DNA of 15,495 nt from CAWUEX02 sp038148375 (GTDB lineage Bacteria > Pseudomonadota > Alphaproteobacteria > Rhodospirillales > Rhodospirillaceae). Location: assembly GCA_038148375.1 (NCBI GenBank), contig JAYQVH010000041.1, forward strand, positions 1-15,495, in the 5' to 3' direction. Both the position numbers and the translations under genes were made by a program. The notes below the pieces were generated by a model. The model saw nothing but the letters and a program-made list of their open reading frames with translations. It searched no databases and was not told the origin of the DNA. Shown here piece by piece: positions 6,084 to 14,051 of the stretch; the first letter of the stretch is position 1; each line of letters starts with the position of its first letter.

Positions 6084-6706
6084 ACGGCCAGCAGAGCCGG
6101 GACCACGGCAGCGATCATCGCTATGGCGGCAGTGATACTGAACACGCGGTAATGGGCCGGTGAGCGTAACAGCTTGCCGATCAGTGTGCCGCCACAGGCC
6201 CAGGCAAAACTGCTCGGCAGACCGAGGGCGAGAAACGTGCCGGCGAAACCGAGCATCGTGCTCAGCGTATCCCCGAACAGAAAGCCGTAGGTGCCGACAG
6301 TCGCGACGGCAACGGCCCAGGCTTTCGGATTAACCCACTGAAACAGCATGGCCTCAATCATACGGATCGGTTTCGCGCCGGATTCGAGTTCGGCCTCCAG
6401 CGGCGCGTCGAGGTTCGGCGGCGGCGAGGAGGCGATGCGCCACGCGAGATACATCAGATAAACGAAGCACACGATGCGCAGCAGCGTCGCGGCGCCTTCG
6501 ATGCGGCTCAGAATTATCGCTGAGCCGAAGGCGATGATCGCGATCATCAGCGCGAAGCCAAACTGTATTCCCAGCACCAAAGGCACCGTGCGCTTTACTC
6601 CATACCGCGCTCCGGAATGCAGCGTCATGATGTTGTTCGGCCCCGGTGTCGTGATCGACACCAGCACGAACAGCGCGAAGCCGAGGTAAGGGGTTAGGGT
6701 TTCCAT
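6080..6706 (-). CDS. LysE/RhtB family exporter
   Basis: This 208-residue inner-membrane protein belongs to the LysE/RhtB amino-acid exporter superfamily. The signature TTPGPNNIMTLHSGARYG lies near the N-terminus after the first hydrophobic segment. About six hydrophobic segments follow, and FQWVNPKAWAVAV sits in the middle, all typical of the family. An amino acid or related small molecule is the likely export substrate, but family members cannot be told apart by sequence alone. The frame is open up to 6808, but the extra residues are hydrophilic and would run through the divergent promoter, so I start at the ATG at 6706 (METLTPYLG). A 76 bp piece of this gene is duplicated at 7406-7481. Confidence 0.88.
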   Translation of the reverse strand: METLTPYLGFALFVLVSITTPGPNNIMTLHSGARYGVKRTVPLVLGIQFGFALMIAIIAFGSAIILSRIEGAATLLRIVCFVYLMYLAWRIASSPPPNLDAPLEAELESGAKPIRMIEAMLFQWVNPKAWAVAVATVGTYGFLFGDTLSTMLGFAGTFLALGLPSSFAWACGGTLIGKLLRSPAHYRVFSITAAIAMIAAVVPALLAV

Positions 6707-6739
6707 CGAAGTACCTGACTGAACATTAACAGAGCTATA

Positions 6740-6756
6740 TTCCTGTCCGTCAGGAA
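6740..6756. promoter_or_regulatory. Inverted repeat between divergent genes, candidate operator
   Basis: TTCCTG (6740-6745) and CAGGAA (6751-6756) are exact inverted copies with a 5-base spacer, TCCGT. The site is centred in the 82 bp between the LysE-type gene and the DUF924 gene, so one regulator could control both. No regulator gene lies next to it in this window. Confidence 0.45.
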
Positions 6757-6788
6757 GGACACCCCATTTGCGACAAGGAAGCAAAGAT

Positions 6789-7322
6789 ATGGATTGGCAT
6801 GATGTCATTCAGTTCTGGTTTGAAGAGTTGTCCGAGAAGGATTGGTGGGGCGACAGTGCGCGCTTGGATGGGCCTATCGCTGAGCGATTCGGTGCCTTGC
6901 ACGCGGCGGTTTCAGCTGCCGAAATGTGGTCGTGGCGCAAGGAGCCCGAAGGACGTTTGGCGGAGATTCTGGTGCTTGATCAGTTCTCGCGGCATATCCA
7001 TCGCGATACGCCTAGTGCATTCGCACAGGATGCCATGGCGCTTGCCTTAGCCCAAGAAGCTGTGGACCGTGGGGTCGATCAAAAACTCGCCAAAGAACGG
7101 CGGCATTTCTTATACATGCCGTTTATGCACAGCGAATCTCTAAAGGTGCACGACCGGGCGATGGAACTGTTCAAAGCGTTGGGGATTGCAGTGGATTTTG
7201 AAATCCGTCACCGCGATATCATCATCCGGTTCGGACGGTATCCTCATCGCAATGAGAGTCTTGGACGGACATCCACACCTGAGGAACTAGAGTTTCTGAA
7301 ACAGCCCGGATCGTCGTTCTGA
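6789..7322 (+). CDS. DUF924 family protein
   Basis: This 177-residue cytoplasmic protein has the full DUF924 pattern. It starts with VIQFWFEE near the N-terminus, then KDWWG, LVLDQFSRHIHRDTPSAFA, FLYMPFMHSES and RHRDIIIRFGRYPHRN, and ends with STPEELEFLKQPGSSF. The family is alpha-helical and TPR-like and has no established function. The ATG at 6789 is preceded by AAGGAA at 6775-6780 with an 8-base spacer, so I chose it over the in-frame TTG at 6768. It is divergent from the LysE-type gene. Its 3' side borders the scar that contains a duplicated fragment of that exporter. The gene is less GC-rich than most neighbours. Confidence 0.88.
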   Translation: MDWHDVIQFWFEELSEKDWWGDSARLDGPIAERFGALHAAVSAAEMWSWRKEPEGRLAEILVLDQFSRHIHRDTPSAFAQDAMALALAQEAVDRGVDQKLAKERRHFLYMPFMHSESLKVHDRAMELFKALGIAVDFEIRHRDIIIRFGRYPHRNESLGRTSTPEELEFLKQPGSSF

Positions 7323-7622
7323 TGGCTTGTGGCGGTTTACCTGTACGCCTCCGGTGATAGGTTTTTGTCGAATGCGGGCGGATACGGTTAACGACGTGCG
7401 CACCACGCAGCAGCGTCGCGGCGCCTTCGATGCGGCTCAGAATTATCGCTGGCCCGAAGGCAATGATCGCGATCATCAGCGTGACGTCGAGGCCTGTGGT
7501 GACGGAGGTCATAGTGCCGACGCGAGGTGGGAGCCGTTTGCAAACACAATGCCAGACAGTTTCTCAGTGACCCTGAGCATGTATTATCAGCGGAAAATTA
7601 GACACGAGTATGTGAGGCTTTT
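7323..7622. other. Non-coding stretch with rearranged sequence
   Basis: These 300 bases follow the DUF924 stop codon and hold no complete gene. The only recognisable content is the 76 bp LysE-gene fragment at 7406-7481. The rest shows no clear promoter, hairpin or coding pattern. An open plus-strand frame crosses the area, but it reads the fragment antisense and ends inside the FkbM piece. Confidence 0.6.
7406..7481 (-). pseudogene. Duplicated fragment of the LysE-type exporter gene
   Basis: Positions 7406-7481 match 6477-6552 of the exporter gene base for base except for three substitutions, in the same orientation and 929 bp apart. On the minus strand both encode LMIAIIAFG, then AIILSRIEGAATLLR. 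On either side of the 76 bp the similarity stops at once. The fragment has no start codon of its own family and cannot make an exporter, so it is a remnant of a partial duplication or recombination. Confidence 0.8.
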
Positions 7623-8015
7623 GTGTCCTATTTGCCTGGCCGTACGTTTTTCACACATGTCAAATCCCCGATGGTGGAGATTCTCAAACGGATTCCTCCT
7701 GGCCTGATCATCGATGTTGGCGCGTCGGACGGTCACAAATCCGATGAATATCTTGAGGTATCCCTCAACTCATCGGTTATCGCCATAGAGCCGTTCAGCG
7801 GAAACCTTAGCCATTTGCATGGGCGATTTGATGGGGACCCGCGCGTCCAAATAGTTGCCAAAGCGGTTTCAAACCATCCGGGCCAGACCGCTGAAACGCT
7901 TTCTGTTCACGGCACATCGGGCGATAGGCGCCTACACCTTCGTGCTGGTGTTCGTCGTGGCCTTTTCGGGCACGATGATCTTCGGCGTGCTGTCGTTGAT
8001 CCCGGGCTTGAATGA
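7623..8015 (+). pseudogene. FkbM family methyltransferase, truncated N-terminal fragment
   Basis: The first 85-90 residues read like the start of an FkbM-type SAM methyltransferase: LIIDVGASDGHKSDEYL (motif I), VIAIEPFSGNLSHL (motif II) and VQIVAKAVSNHPGQ. After about position 7885 the frame turns into Arg-rich nonsense (RRLHLRAGVRRG), because the DNA there codes for the PepSY membrane protein in another frame. It runs to a stop at 8015. The likely start is GTG at 7623, with GAGG at 7614-7617. FkbM enzymes are usually more than 200 residues and O-methylate sugars or other small molecules. Two-thirds of the catalytic domain is missing, so it should be inactive. Confidence 0.75.
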
Positions 8016-8451
8016 CGCGCCGAGCGGGTTTGTCATGGCCTCGGCGACGATGCTGAAGCCAGGCGAGATCACCGGCGATCCGGTGCCCGTGGACCAAATT
8101 ATCGAAACGGCACGCACGTACTTTCCCGACGATACGTTGCGCGACTTGAGTTACATCCGCTTGATGCGCGCGGTGTGTGTGGCCTCGTTCATTGATGAGG
8201 ACGGACCGAACCCACGGGCTCTCAACCGGGTGTTTTTCGAACGGCATACCGGCAATGTGATTAACGTCGTCGATTGGGAAGACTTGGAAGGCGTGCGCCT
8301 GATCGAGGACTGGGCGATCCCGGTGCACTCCGGTGAAATCATCGGCGCGCCAGGCCGGTTCCTGGTGCTGATCTCTGGCTTGCTGATGCCGTTTCTGTTC
8401 GTCACCGGCCTCTGGCTGTGGTTCAAGAAACAGCGCGTGCGGTCACAATAA
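7855..8451 (+). CDS. PepSY-associated membrane protein, C-terminal half only (5' truncated)
   Basis: The frame encodes LKRFLFTAHRAIGAYTF, then a transmembrane segment (VLVFVVAFSGTMIFGV), a periplasmic PepSY-like part (VDQIIETARTYFPDD and FFERHTGNVINVV) and a last transmembrane helix after IPVHSGEIIGAPGR. This matches the second half of the usual 370-400 residue PepSY_TM proteins, which are linked to siderophore uptake and iron reduction. The first transmembrane helix and first PepSY part are absent. The only upstream start is TTG at 7855, and that DNA belongs to the FkbM fragment in another frame, so the original start has been lost. The break lies near 7885-7900. The gene converges on the TonB-dependent receptor and shares its terminator. 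It is probably non-functional. Confidence 0.72.
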   Translation: MPKRFQTIRARPLKRFLFTAHRAIGAYTFVLVFVVAFSGTMIFGVLSLIPGLNDAPSGFVMASATMLKPGEITGDPVPVDQIIETARTYFPDDTLRDLSYIRLMRAVCVASFIDEDGPNPRALNRVFFERHTGNVINVVDWEDLEGVRLIEDWAIPVHSGEIIGAPGRFLVLISGLLMPFLFVTGLWLWFKKQRVRSQ

Positions 8452-8486
8452 AAAAAACGCCCCGGCCGAAGCCAGGGCGTTTTCTT
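8451..8486. terminator. Bidirectional rho-independent terminator
   Basis: CGCCC (8458-8462) pairs with GGGCG (8475-8479). Inside it, GGC (8464-8466) pairs with GCC (8471-8473) around a CGAA loop, with one C/A mismatch between the two stems. The left side carries an A-run and the right side TTTTCTTT, so it works for both the PepSY gene and the receptor gene that converge here. Confidence 0.85.
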
Positions 8487-8508
8487 TAACGGTTAGCTGT
8501 GCGCCGGC

Positions 8509-11061
8509 TTAGAAGTTGTACGACGCACGGAAACCGAACTCACGGGGAACCTGCGGCGACACTTGGACGCCTTGGTACGAAGTGAGGAAGGTGAAGTCGA
8601 TGGGGATACCATCGAAGTCAGAGAAACGCTGACAGGCGGTGTAGCTGTCATCGTCGAACAGGTTTTCGACGTAGAACTCAAGGCGCATGTCGTCTTTTTC
8701 GATCCCGGCACGGGCATGGGCCAGCATATACGAGTCACAGTAGGCGAGGTTGTCGACTTCGGGGTAGGTCTTGCCGAAGTAGATCACGTCGCCACGGACG
8801 AAGCCGTCCCAGGTGCTGTTGATCGAGGTTGTGTAGGTCGATGAAATCGAGCCGCTCCATTCCGGATAACGGTTGATCTCGTTGCCGGACACGTCAGCCG
8901 GAACACCGTAAGGCACAACGAAGTTGGCTTCGAAGGTCTTGTATTCGCTGGCGGCCCAGGCGAGAGAGGCTTTCGCTGTCCAGCCTTCGGTGATGATGGC
9001 GTCGGCTTCGAATTCCGCGCCCCAGATATCGGCGACACCACCGAGACGGAAGACGCGAGAGTTGAAGAACGGCGAGCCATCCGGCAGGGTTGCCAGACCA
9101 CCTGGTGTGCCTTCACCCAGTTCCGGACGGCAGCCGCCGGAGCCGAGGCGGGCGGCATCACAGGTTTCCTGAATGAGCGCGGTGGCGCGGCCGACCGGGT
9201 TCTTCCAACGGCCATAGTAGGCCGCGAACGAGTAAGACACCCGCTGGTCAAACAGACCTTGTTTTACACCCAGCTCATACATGTCGAGTGTTTGCTCGGT
9301 CAGGAACGGTTCGGCATTCGGATACTGAGCCGTATACTGCGCCAGTTCCTGTGCGTCGGCGTTGATGAGTTCTTGATTGATCACACCCGGCAGCACCCCG
9401 GTGGAGTAGCTGATGTAGGTGGTCAGGTCATCCGCCGGTTGGTAGCGCAGAATGGCACGCGGCAGGAATTCCTTGTACGTCACGGTCAGCTGGCTGCCAG
9501 GGGCACCCTTGGTAACTTCGTCTTCCTGATACCGGCCTTCAAGTGTGAAGGTGATCTCGTCGGTGATGTCGTATTCGACAGACCCGAAAATCCCGATCGT
9601 TTCCACTTCATCGGACTCGCCACCGCCGGTCCGGAAAGAACCAGGGCTGGAGAAGAAGAAGTTGGGCAGGCACGATGTGCCGTGGGCCAAAACACCCAGA
9701 TTTGGCGGTGTATCCAAGCAGGACAGGGTCACGTCACCACCGGTGGTCGACGATGTGAATTCCTGATCGTAGTAGTTGGCACCGGCCAACCAGCGAAGAC
9801 GACCGTCCTGTGCGGAACTCACGCGGATTTCCGCTGACATGTCTTCCTGATCGCGTGGGTCGCGGCTGAACGAACCGTCGAACGGCGTGGCGATGAAGTC
9901 GCGGATCCAGGAAATGCCCGTTTCGTTATAGGCGACTTGCCCGAACAGGCTCATGTCGTTGTCGAAGGTGTACTCCGACGCGATGGAGAACCGGGTCACG
10001 CGCCGTTCCATGCCGACATGGTTAACAGTCGGAACGTCCAGAGGATTGTCCAAGCCTTCGAAGAATTCTTGAACAGCGAACGCGTTGCCGATCGTGGCCG
10101 CCGTTGTCGGCGAAATCAGCGTGGTGTTTGAGTCAATGATGTTACGGGTGCCGTTGGAGGCAATGGCATCGCCGATTTCCGGCACCTTGCCGCAGAACCA
10201 ACGCACCGGGTTGAATGTCTCGCCAGCGGCGGAGGTCAGCGTTTGGCCTGAGCAGGTGTCATTGAATTCACCCTGAATATAACCAGCGGCCGGCGGGCCG
10301 TCGGAATCCTCGGCGTAGAACGCACGGGCTTTGATCCAGAAGTTTTCGCTGGGTTCAAAGTACAGCGTACCGTCGATGGAATTTGATTCCTGTTCGCCCA
10401 GCTCGCCGCCGTCGGAGGCGCGGTAGATGCCGCCGCGATTGTAAATGCGGCCACCGATGCGCAACCCGGCTTTGCCTTCGACCAGCGGAATATCCAGGCT
10501 GACATTGGCATCCAAGGTTTCGTGGGTGCCGGCGTCCACCAAAACCTTACCAGAGAACTCCTCCAGTGACGGGTTGGAGGTGACGTAGTTGACCACGCCG
10601 CCGAAGGTGGAACGGCCGAAGTAGGCCGACTGCGGGCCTTTGATCACTTCGACGCGGTCGATGTTGAGGAAGGGAATGGATTGGGAGCCGCCGAGCACGT
10701 AAATGCCGTCGACAAAAAGCGCACCCAACTGTTCCGTCGGCAGGGTGGAGTCCACATTCATGCCGCGGAAGCGGATGGAATCGACAAGACGGCCGGCCAA
10801 TGCCCCGGACTGGGCCGAGAACTGCAGACCTGCGACCTGCAGCGAGAGATCTTCCAGGGTGGTAAAGCCGGCGGCTTCGATATCGTCGGCGGAGAACGCG
10901 GAGATCGCGATCGGAATCTCCTGCAGGCTTTCCTCTCGCTTACGCGCGGTGACGACGATTTCTTCCAGGGCCACGGTTTGGGCCAAGGCCGCGTCCGGCA
11001 GAGCCATCAGGCCCATACCAAGCATCGCGACAGTACTCTTCAATCCAGTCTTCAATGACAT
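8509..11061 (-). CDS. TonB-dependent outer-membrane receptor
   Basis: This 850-residue protein has a Sec signal peptide (cleavage after ALA27), a TonB box with EEIVVTARKREES (33-45), a plug domain with LFVDGIY and VEVIKGPQSAYFGRSTFGG, and a long 22-stranded barrel ending in FGFRASYNF with the terminal Phe used for outer-membrane insertion. It would import a scarce bulky ligand using the TonB-ExbBD system. The VTARKREESLQEIP style is shared by receptors for many ligands, so iron chelates, vitamins, glycans and terpenoid or steroid compounds are all possible. GGGAG lies about 9 bases before the ATG. It has a 483 bp upstream region and is convergent with the PepSY remnant. Extra Cys pairs in the barrel loops (for example DTCSGQ...RWFCGK) may form loop disulfides. 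Confidence 0.93.
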   Translation of the reverse strand: MSLKTGLKSTVAMLGMGLMALPDAALAQTVALEEIVVTARKREESLQEIPIAISAFSADDIEAAGFTTLEDLSLQVAGLQFSAQSGALAGRLVDSIRFRGMNVDSTLPTEQLGALFVDGIYVLGGSQSIPFLNIDRVEVIKGPQSAYFGRSTFGGVVNYVTSNPSLEEFSGKVLVDAGTHETLDANVSLDIPLVEGKAGLRIGGRIYNRGGIYRASDGGELGEQESNSIDGTLYFEPSENFWIKARAFYAEDSDGPPAAGYIQGEFNDTCSGQTLTSAAGETFNPVRWFCGKVPEIGDAIASNGTRNIIDSNTTLISPTTAATIGNAFAVQEFFEGLDNPLDVPTVNHVGMERRVTRFSIASEYTFDNDMSLFGQVAYNETGISWIRDFIATPFDGSFSRDPRDQEDMSAEIRVSSAQDGRLRWLAGANYYDQEFTSSTTGGDVTLSCLDTPPNLGVLAHGTSCLPNFFFSSPGSFRTGGGESDEVETIGIFGSVEYDITDEITFTLEGRYQEDEVTKGAPGSQLTVTYKEFLPRAILRYQPADDLTTYISYSTGVLPGVINQELINADAQELAQYTAQYPNAEPFLTEQTLDMYELGVKQGLFDQRVSYSFAAYYGRWKNPVGRATALIQETCDAARLGSGGCRPELGEGTPGGLATLPDGSPFFNSRVFRLGGVADIWGAEFEADAIITEGWTAKASLAWAASEYKTFEANFVVPYGVPADVSGNEINRYPEWSGSISSTYTTSINSTWDGFVRGDVIYFGKTYPEVDNLAYCDSYMLAHARAGIEKDDMRLEFYVENLFDDDSYTACQRFSDFDGIPIDFTFLTSYQGVQVSPQVPREFGFRASYNF

Positions 11062-11544
11062 GCTGGAGTTCTCCCGAAATTAGTCATTGCGTTGACGCAG
11101 GGCCGCTTCACCGAGAACCCACGCTCCAACACGTATCCGCAATGCGGTTACGCGGGCTTGTGTATTCGTTCCATGAACCCCACGGTGGCGGCACCGTTAC
11201 ATTCCTGATGAATAAACGAAAGCGATAAGGGAGGTAACAGCGGTTTTGCTCTGCGTATGTACCTTTTCTGCAACATAATTGGTGGGGACTTGGTGATGCG
11301 TGGAATAAAGCTTCTTTGATTACCAAAGACGCAGCGGTGAGCGTATATTAATTAATTATTATAATGGTTTGTAGGTTTTATCTAAGAATTAATCTTACAT
11401 AGGAACCGCGAATGCAAAGTGATGCCGCAAATCGGAAACGTGGTTTTGAAGTCCGATAAGGTGCGCCACCGCGTTTCGAAACGTCAATTTTGAGCCATGG
11501 AGACCGCGCCGAGATATATGTCAGAGACGCTGAATACGATCGCA
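11062..11544. other. Upstream region of the receptor gene
   Basis: These 483 bases lie between the receptor start and the DUF1838 stop and contain no credible gene. Positions 11339-11400 are strongly AT-rich, with TATAAT-like sequences on both strands around 11358-11365, and are the best place for a receptor promoter, although no good -35 is visible. A ribosome-proximal GGAGTTCTCC inverted repeat occurs at 11065-11074. I see no obvious Fur box or riboswitch. Short frames at 11108-11326 (minus) and 11422-11492 (plus) lack ribosome sites and protein-like composition. Confidence 0.5.
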
Positions 11545-12339
11545 CTACCGCTCAAAACTCTCCGGCGGGCGCTCTAGAGCCGCCGCGGGGTCGTGCAGGA
11601 TGTCCGGATGCAAGCGGCGCATCAGTTTGGTCAGTCCATCGGGGAGATCAGCCGGGTCGAAGGTCTTTCGCGCGACGAGCCGCGTAACCTGGCTGCCGGG
11701 TCTGGCGCCCATGTTAAGCCAGGTCTGCCAACTGGAAATCAGATGTAAGGCGGCTGTGGCCGGCGCGCTCTCAAGGTCCGGGTCCAACACGTCGGACAAC
11801 TTGGCATTGAACGTCTCGAGGTCGTTGACCCGGAAGGGCCGTGCATCTGGCTCCTGGGTGCGGGTAACCACGGCAGATGAGTCGATAGCCAGCCACACGT
11901 CGTCGCCGGCCAGCGTGGCCGGACCGAGCGAATGGGTGCGTTCGATGTTGATGCCGGGCAGAGCGCTTCGCACGGGCGCGCCATCTCTGCCGAAGGTTTG
12001 TGTTTCCGGTCCCATCAGCCGGCCCGGTACGGGCAAGGTTTCGCCCGTATAGACATTGCGCCAGGTGTAGAGCAGGGCACCCGTGTCTACGTCGGTGAGA
12101 TAGACCGCTTCCAGGGAGGCGACATCGAAACTGTCATCTCGGTGCTCCACAACGCGCTGGACGAAGAACACCCACATGTTCCACAGCGGTGTGATGTTGC
12201 CCTCGATCACCCCGTATTTGGTGCCCGTTTTCCACCACAGCACCGGACGCTCATCAACGGCGTAAAGAATTTTCCGGTGCAGAAAATCCAGGTGCGCCGC
12301 GTTGTCCGGATCAAGCCGGGCCGGCGGAATGAGCATCAT
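11545..12339 (-). CDS. DUF1838 family protein
   Basis: This 264-residue protein has the DUF1838 pattern: VLWWKTGTKYGV near the start, then AVYLTDVDTGALLYTWRNVYTGETLPVPG, and a later region with WQTWLNMGARPGSQVTRLVARK. The function is unknown. The proteins are often found in proteobacteria beside oxidoreductases and TonB receptors, which is the case here. The ATG at 12339 lies 13 bases after the stop of the Tat-type flavoprotein, so the two genes are very probably one transcript. The junction lacks a clear ribosome site, so coupling is likely. No leader or transmembrane segment is present, although many DUF1838 proteins carry a Tat leader. This copy is therefore probably cytoplasmic. Confidence 0.82.
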   Translation of the reverse strand: MMLIPPARLDPDNAAHLDFLHRKILYAVDERPVLWWKTGTKYGVIEGNITPLWNMWVFFVQRVVEHRDDSFDVASLEAVYLTDVDTGALLYTWRNVYTGETLPVPGRLMGPETQTFGRDGAPVRSALPGINIERTHSLGPATLAGDDVWLAIDSSAVVTRTQEPDARPFRVNDLETFNAKLSDVLDPDLESAPATAALHLISSWQTWLNMGARPGSQVTRLVARKTFDPADLPDGLTKLMRRLHPDILHDPAAALERPPESFER

Positions 12340-12352
12340 GCGCGCCGGGCTT

Positions 12353-13885
12353 TTATGCGCTTAGCTTCAGGATCTTCTGTCCGAGCATGCGGCCAAACGT
12401 CAGCGCCGGGGTAATCGACATGCCGCCGACATAGGCGCTACCGGTCAGCGCAGCCTTGCCGAGGACCTCGCCTGCCGCATAGAGGTTCGGAATGGGTGAG
12501 CCGTCTTCGCGGATGACGCGCAGCGACGTATCGACCGCAAGACCGCCAAACACCAGGATCGAATACCCTTGCAGCCGGATGGCGTAGTAAGGCGGCTTCG
12601 AGATCGGTAAAGGCATATGAGTGCGGCCGAACACCGGGTCCTTTCCGGCGGTCTGGGATTCGTTGTAGGCAGCGACCGTGTATTCCAGCCCGCCGGCGTC
12701 GATCCCGGTCCAGCGCGCCAGTTCGCCGATGCTGTCGGCCTTAAAGAACATGTGGTGTTTGCCGAACCCGGCCCGGATTCGCTCTTTCGACCAGCCGCGC
12801 AGGAACGGCGGCGCCTGATCCAGGATGGCGTCGTCGAAGATCGCCCAGTAACGGTGGCCCGGCTGTTTGAGGAGCGCGTGCTCGCGATTATCGACGCTGG
12901 GATCGCCTTCGCGGGTGTAGCGCTCGCCGCGCTGGTTGACGAAAATTTCCCAGGGCGGGCGCTGCTCTTCGGTGGTAATCGCCGCGGCCAGCTGAGGCGA
13001 GGGGTAATTGGTGTCGGTCAGGACGCCGCCGTCGTTGCACAAGTAGTGCTCCTGGCCGCGAATGTAGCCGCCCGCTTCCAAGCCGATGCGCACACCGCCG
13101 CCGCGGTTGTAGGGGTAGGCCATGCGGATATAGAGCGGGGCGCCATTGAGCTTTTCGAACATTTCCGGGTCACCGCCGGCGCCGCCTGTGGTGATGACAA
13201 CGTTGCGGCCGCGGTAGTCGATTTTGGTTCCTTCCGGCCCTTCGGCGGTGACACCCGTCACGGCACCGGATCCGTCCTGGATCAGACCGGCGACCTGGGT
13301 CTCGGTCAGGATGGTGATTTTCTTGTCGGCCAGGAGCTTCATGACGACGGGTTCAAGCGCCCGATATATCGACGTACCGCCCTCCAGGCCCCATTGATAG
13401 CGGGCTATGAGATAGTCCTCGTGACCCTGTCCTTTGACCGGATGTTCAGGCAGGGCGGTCCAGCCGAGCCCGATCAGCCATTCGATGGTGTCAGCGGCAT
13501 TGTCGACGGCAAGGCGCACCATGGCGGGGTCGGCCGTGCCGCGGGAAATCCGCATGACGTCGTCGAAGTGGTCCTGTGGCGTGTCTTTGATGCCCTTGGC
13601 TTTCTGGAGAGATGTACCGGCGGCGCTCATCTGGCCCGAGGACCGGTCCATAGTGCCACCGATGCGGTGCGATCCTTCCAGGACCAGGACCTTGGCACCG
13701 CGCTCCGCTGCGAAAATCGCGGTCGGCAGACCTGCGGTACCACCGCCGATCACGATGACATCCCAGTCGTCCGCCGCAAGCGCTTTTCGGGCCGCTAAGG
13801 GCAGACTGGCGAGGACCAGGGTGGTCGCCGCACCCTTGAGGAAATCGCGCTTGGATACGGATAGATTTTCGGACTGTTCTGTCAT
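12353..13885 (-). CDS. FAD-dependent oxidoreductase of the fumarate reductase/ketosteroid dehydrogenase type with Tat-like leader
   Basis: This 510-residue protein belongs to the FAD_binding_2 family. After a leader with SKRDFLKG (Lys-Arg in place of Arg-Arg, residues 11-18) and a hydrophobic core ending near ALAAD, the dinucleotide fold reads VIVIGGGTAGLPTA (43-56) with the ribose-binding Glu70. The C-terminus has NLYAAGEVLGKAALTGSAYVGG and FGRMLGQ, which close the FAD site. The family covers fumarate reductases, 3-ketosteroid dehydrogenases and related flavoenzymes, and this sequence does not settle which. AGGGAGG abuts a first ATG (13891) and is six bases from a second (13885), so I chose the second. 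Lys-Arg Tat signals are known to work, for example in TtrB. It leads the pair with DUF1838. Confidence 0.87.
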   Translation of the reverse strand: MTEQSENLSVSKRDFLKGAATTLVLASLPLAARKALAADDWDVIVIGGGTAGLPTAIFAAERGAKVLVLEGSHRIGGTMDRSSGQMSAAGTSLQKAKGIKDTPQDHFDDVMRISRGTADPAMVRLAVDNAADTIEWLIGLGWTALPEHPVKGQGHEDYLIARYQWGLEGGTSIYRALEPVVMKLLADKKITILTETQVAGLIQDGSGAVTGVTAEGPEGTKIDYRGRNVVITTGGAGGDPEMFEKLNGAPLYIRMAYPYNRGGGVRIGLEAGGYIRGQEHYLCNDGGVLTDTNYPSPQLAAAITTEEQRPPWEIFVNQRGERYTREGDPSVDNREHALLKQPGHRYWAIFDDAILDQAPPFLRGWSKERIRAGFGKHHMFFKADSIGELARWTGIDAGGLEYTVAAYNESQTAGKDPVFGRTHMPLPISKPPYYAIRLQGYSILVFGGLAVDTSLRVIREDGSPIPNLYAAGEVLGKAALTGSAYVGGMSITPALTFGRMLGQKILKLSA

Positions 13886-13975
13886 GGTCATCCTCCCTTA
13901 ATTTGGGAGTAGCTTAGCACCAGGGTGGAAACCGCCAAGGGCCGGGATATTCGGGCCGTTCACGTCGTGTACGAA

Positions 13976-13992
13976 ACCCGTGCAAGACGGGT
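13976..13992. promoter_or_regulatory. Inverted repeat between divergent flavoprotein and methyltransferase genes
   Basis: ACCCGT (13976-13981) and ACGGGT (13987-13992) are exact inverted copies around GCAAG. The site lies between the flavoprotein start (13885) and the methyltransferase start (14052) and just upstream of the -10 candidate at 14015. It could be an operator for one or both genes. Confidence 0.4.
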
Positions 13993-14014
13993 CGCGGGCT
14001 GCCCGGCAAGGCGC

Positions 14015-14020
14015 TATACT
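14015..14020 (+). promoter_or_regulatory. -10 element candidate for methyltransferase paralogue 2
   Basis: TATACT at 14015-14020 is a good -10 hexamer in a GC-rich context and would start transcription near 14027, about 25 bases before the ATG at 14052. No convincing -35 is present at the right distance, so activator help or another sigma factor would be needed. Confidence 0.35.
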
Positions 14021-14051
14021 GGGGCATATTTTGGATTTGGGAGGCATGATC

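Noticed and set aside
7222..7512. 96-residue minus-strand frame containing exporter-like sequence, as a gene
   Set aside because: Only the 76 bp duplicated segment resembles the exporter; the rest is unrelated, so it is treated as a gene fragment.
7327..7707. 126-residue plus-strand frame after DUF924
   Set aside because: It reads through the duplicated exporter fragment antisense and into the FkbM piece out of frame, with no family resemblance.
7323..7900. Scar region considered as an insertion-sequence remnant
   Set aside because: No transposase fragment, terminal inverted repeats or target duplication can be seen.
11422..11492. 23-codon plus-strand frame upstream of the receptor
   Set aside because: It has no ribosome site or family resemblance and lies in a region more likely to be regulatory.
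12617..13798. 393-residue plus-strand open frame
   Set aside because: It is antisense to the flavoprotein, whose FAD motifs are complete, and has no start signal.
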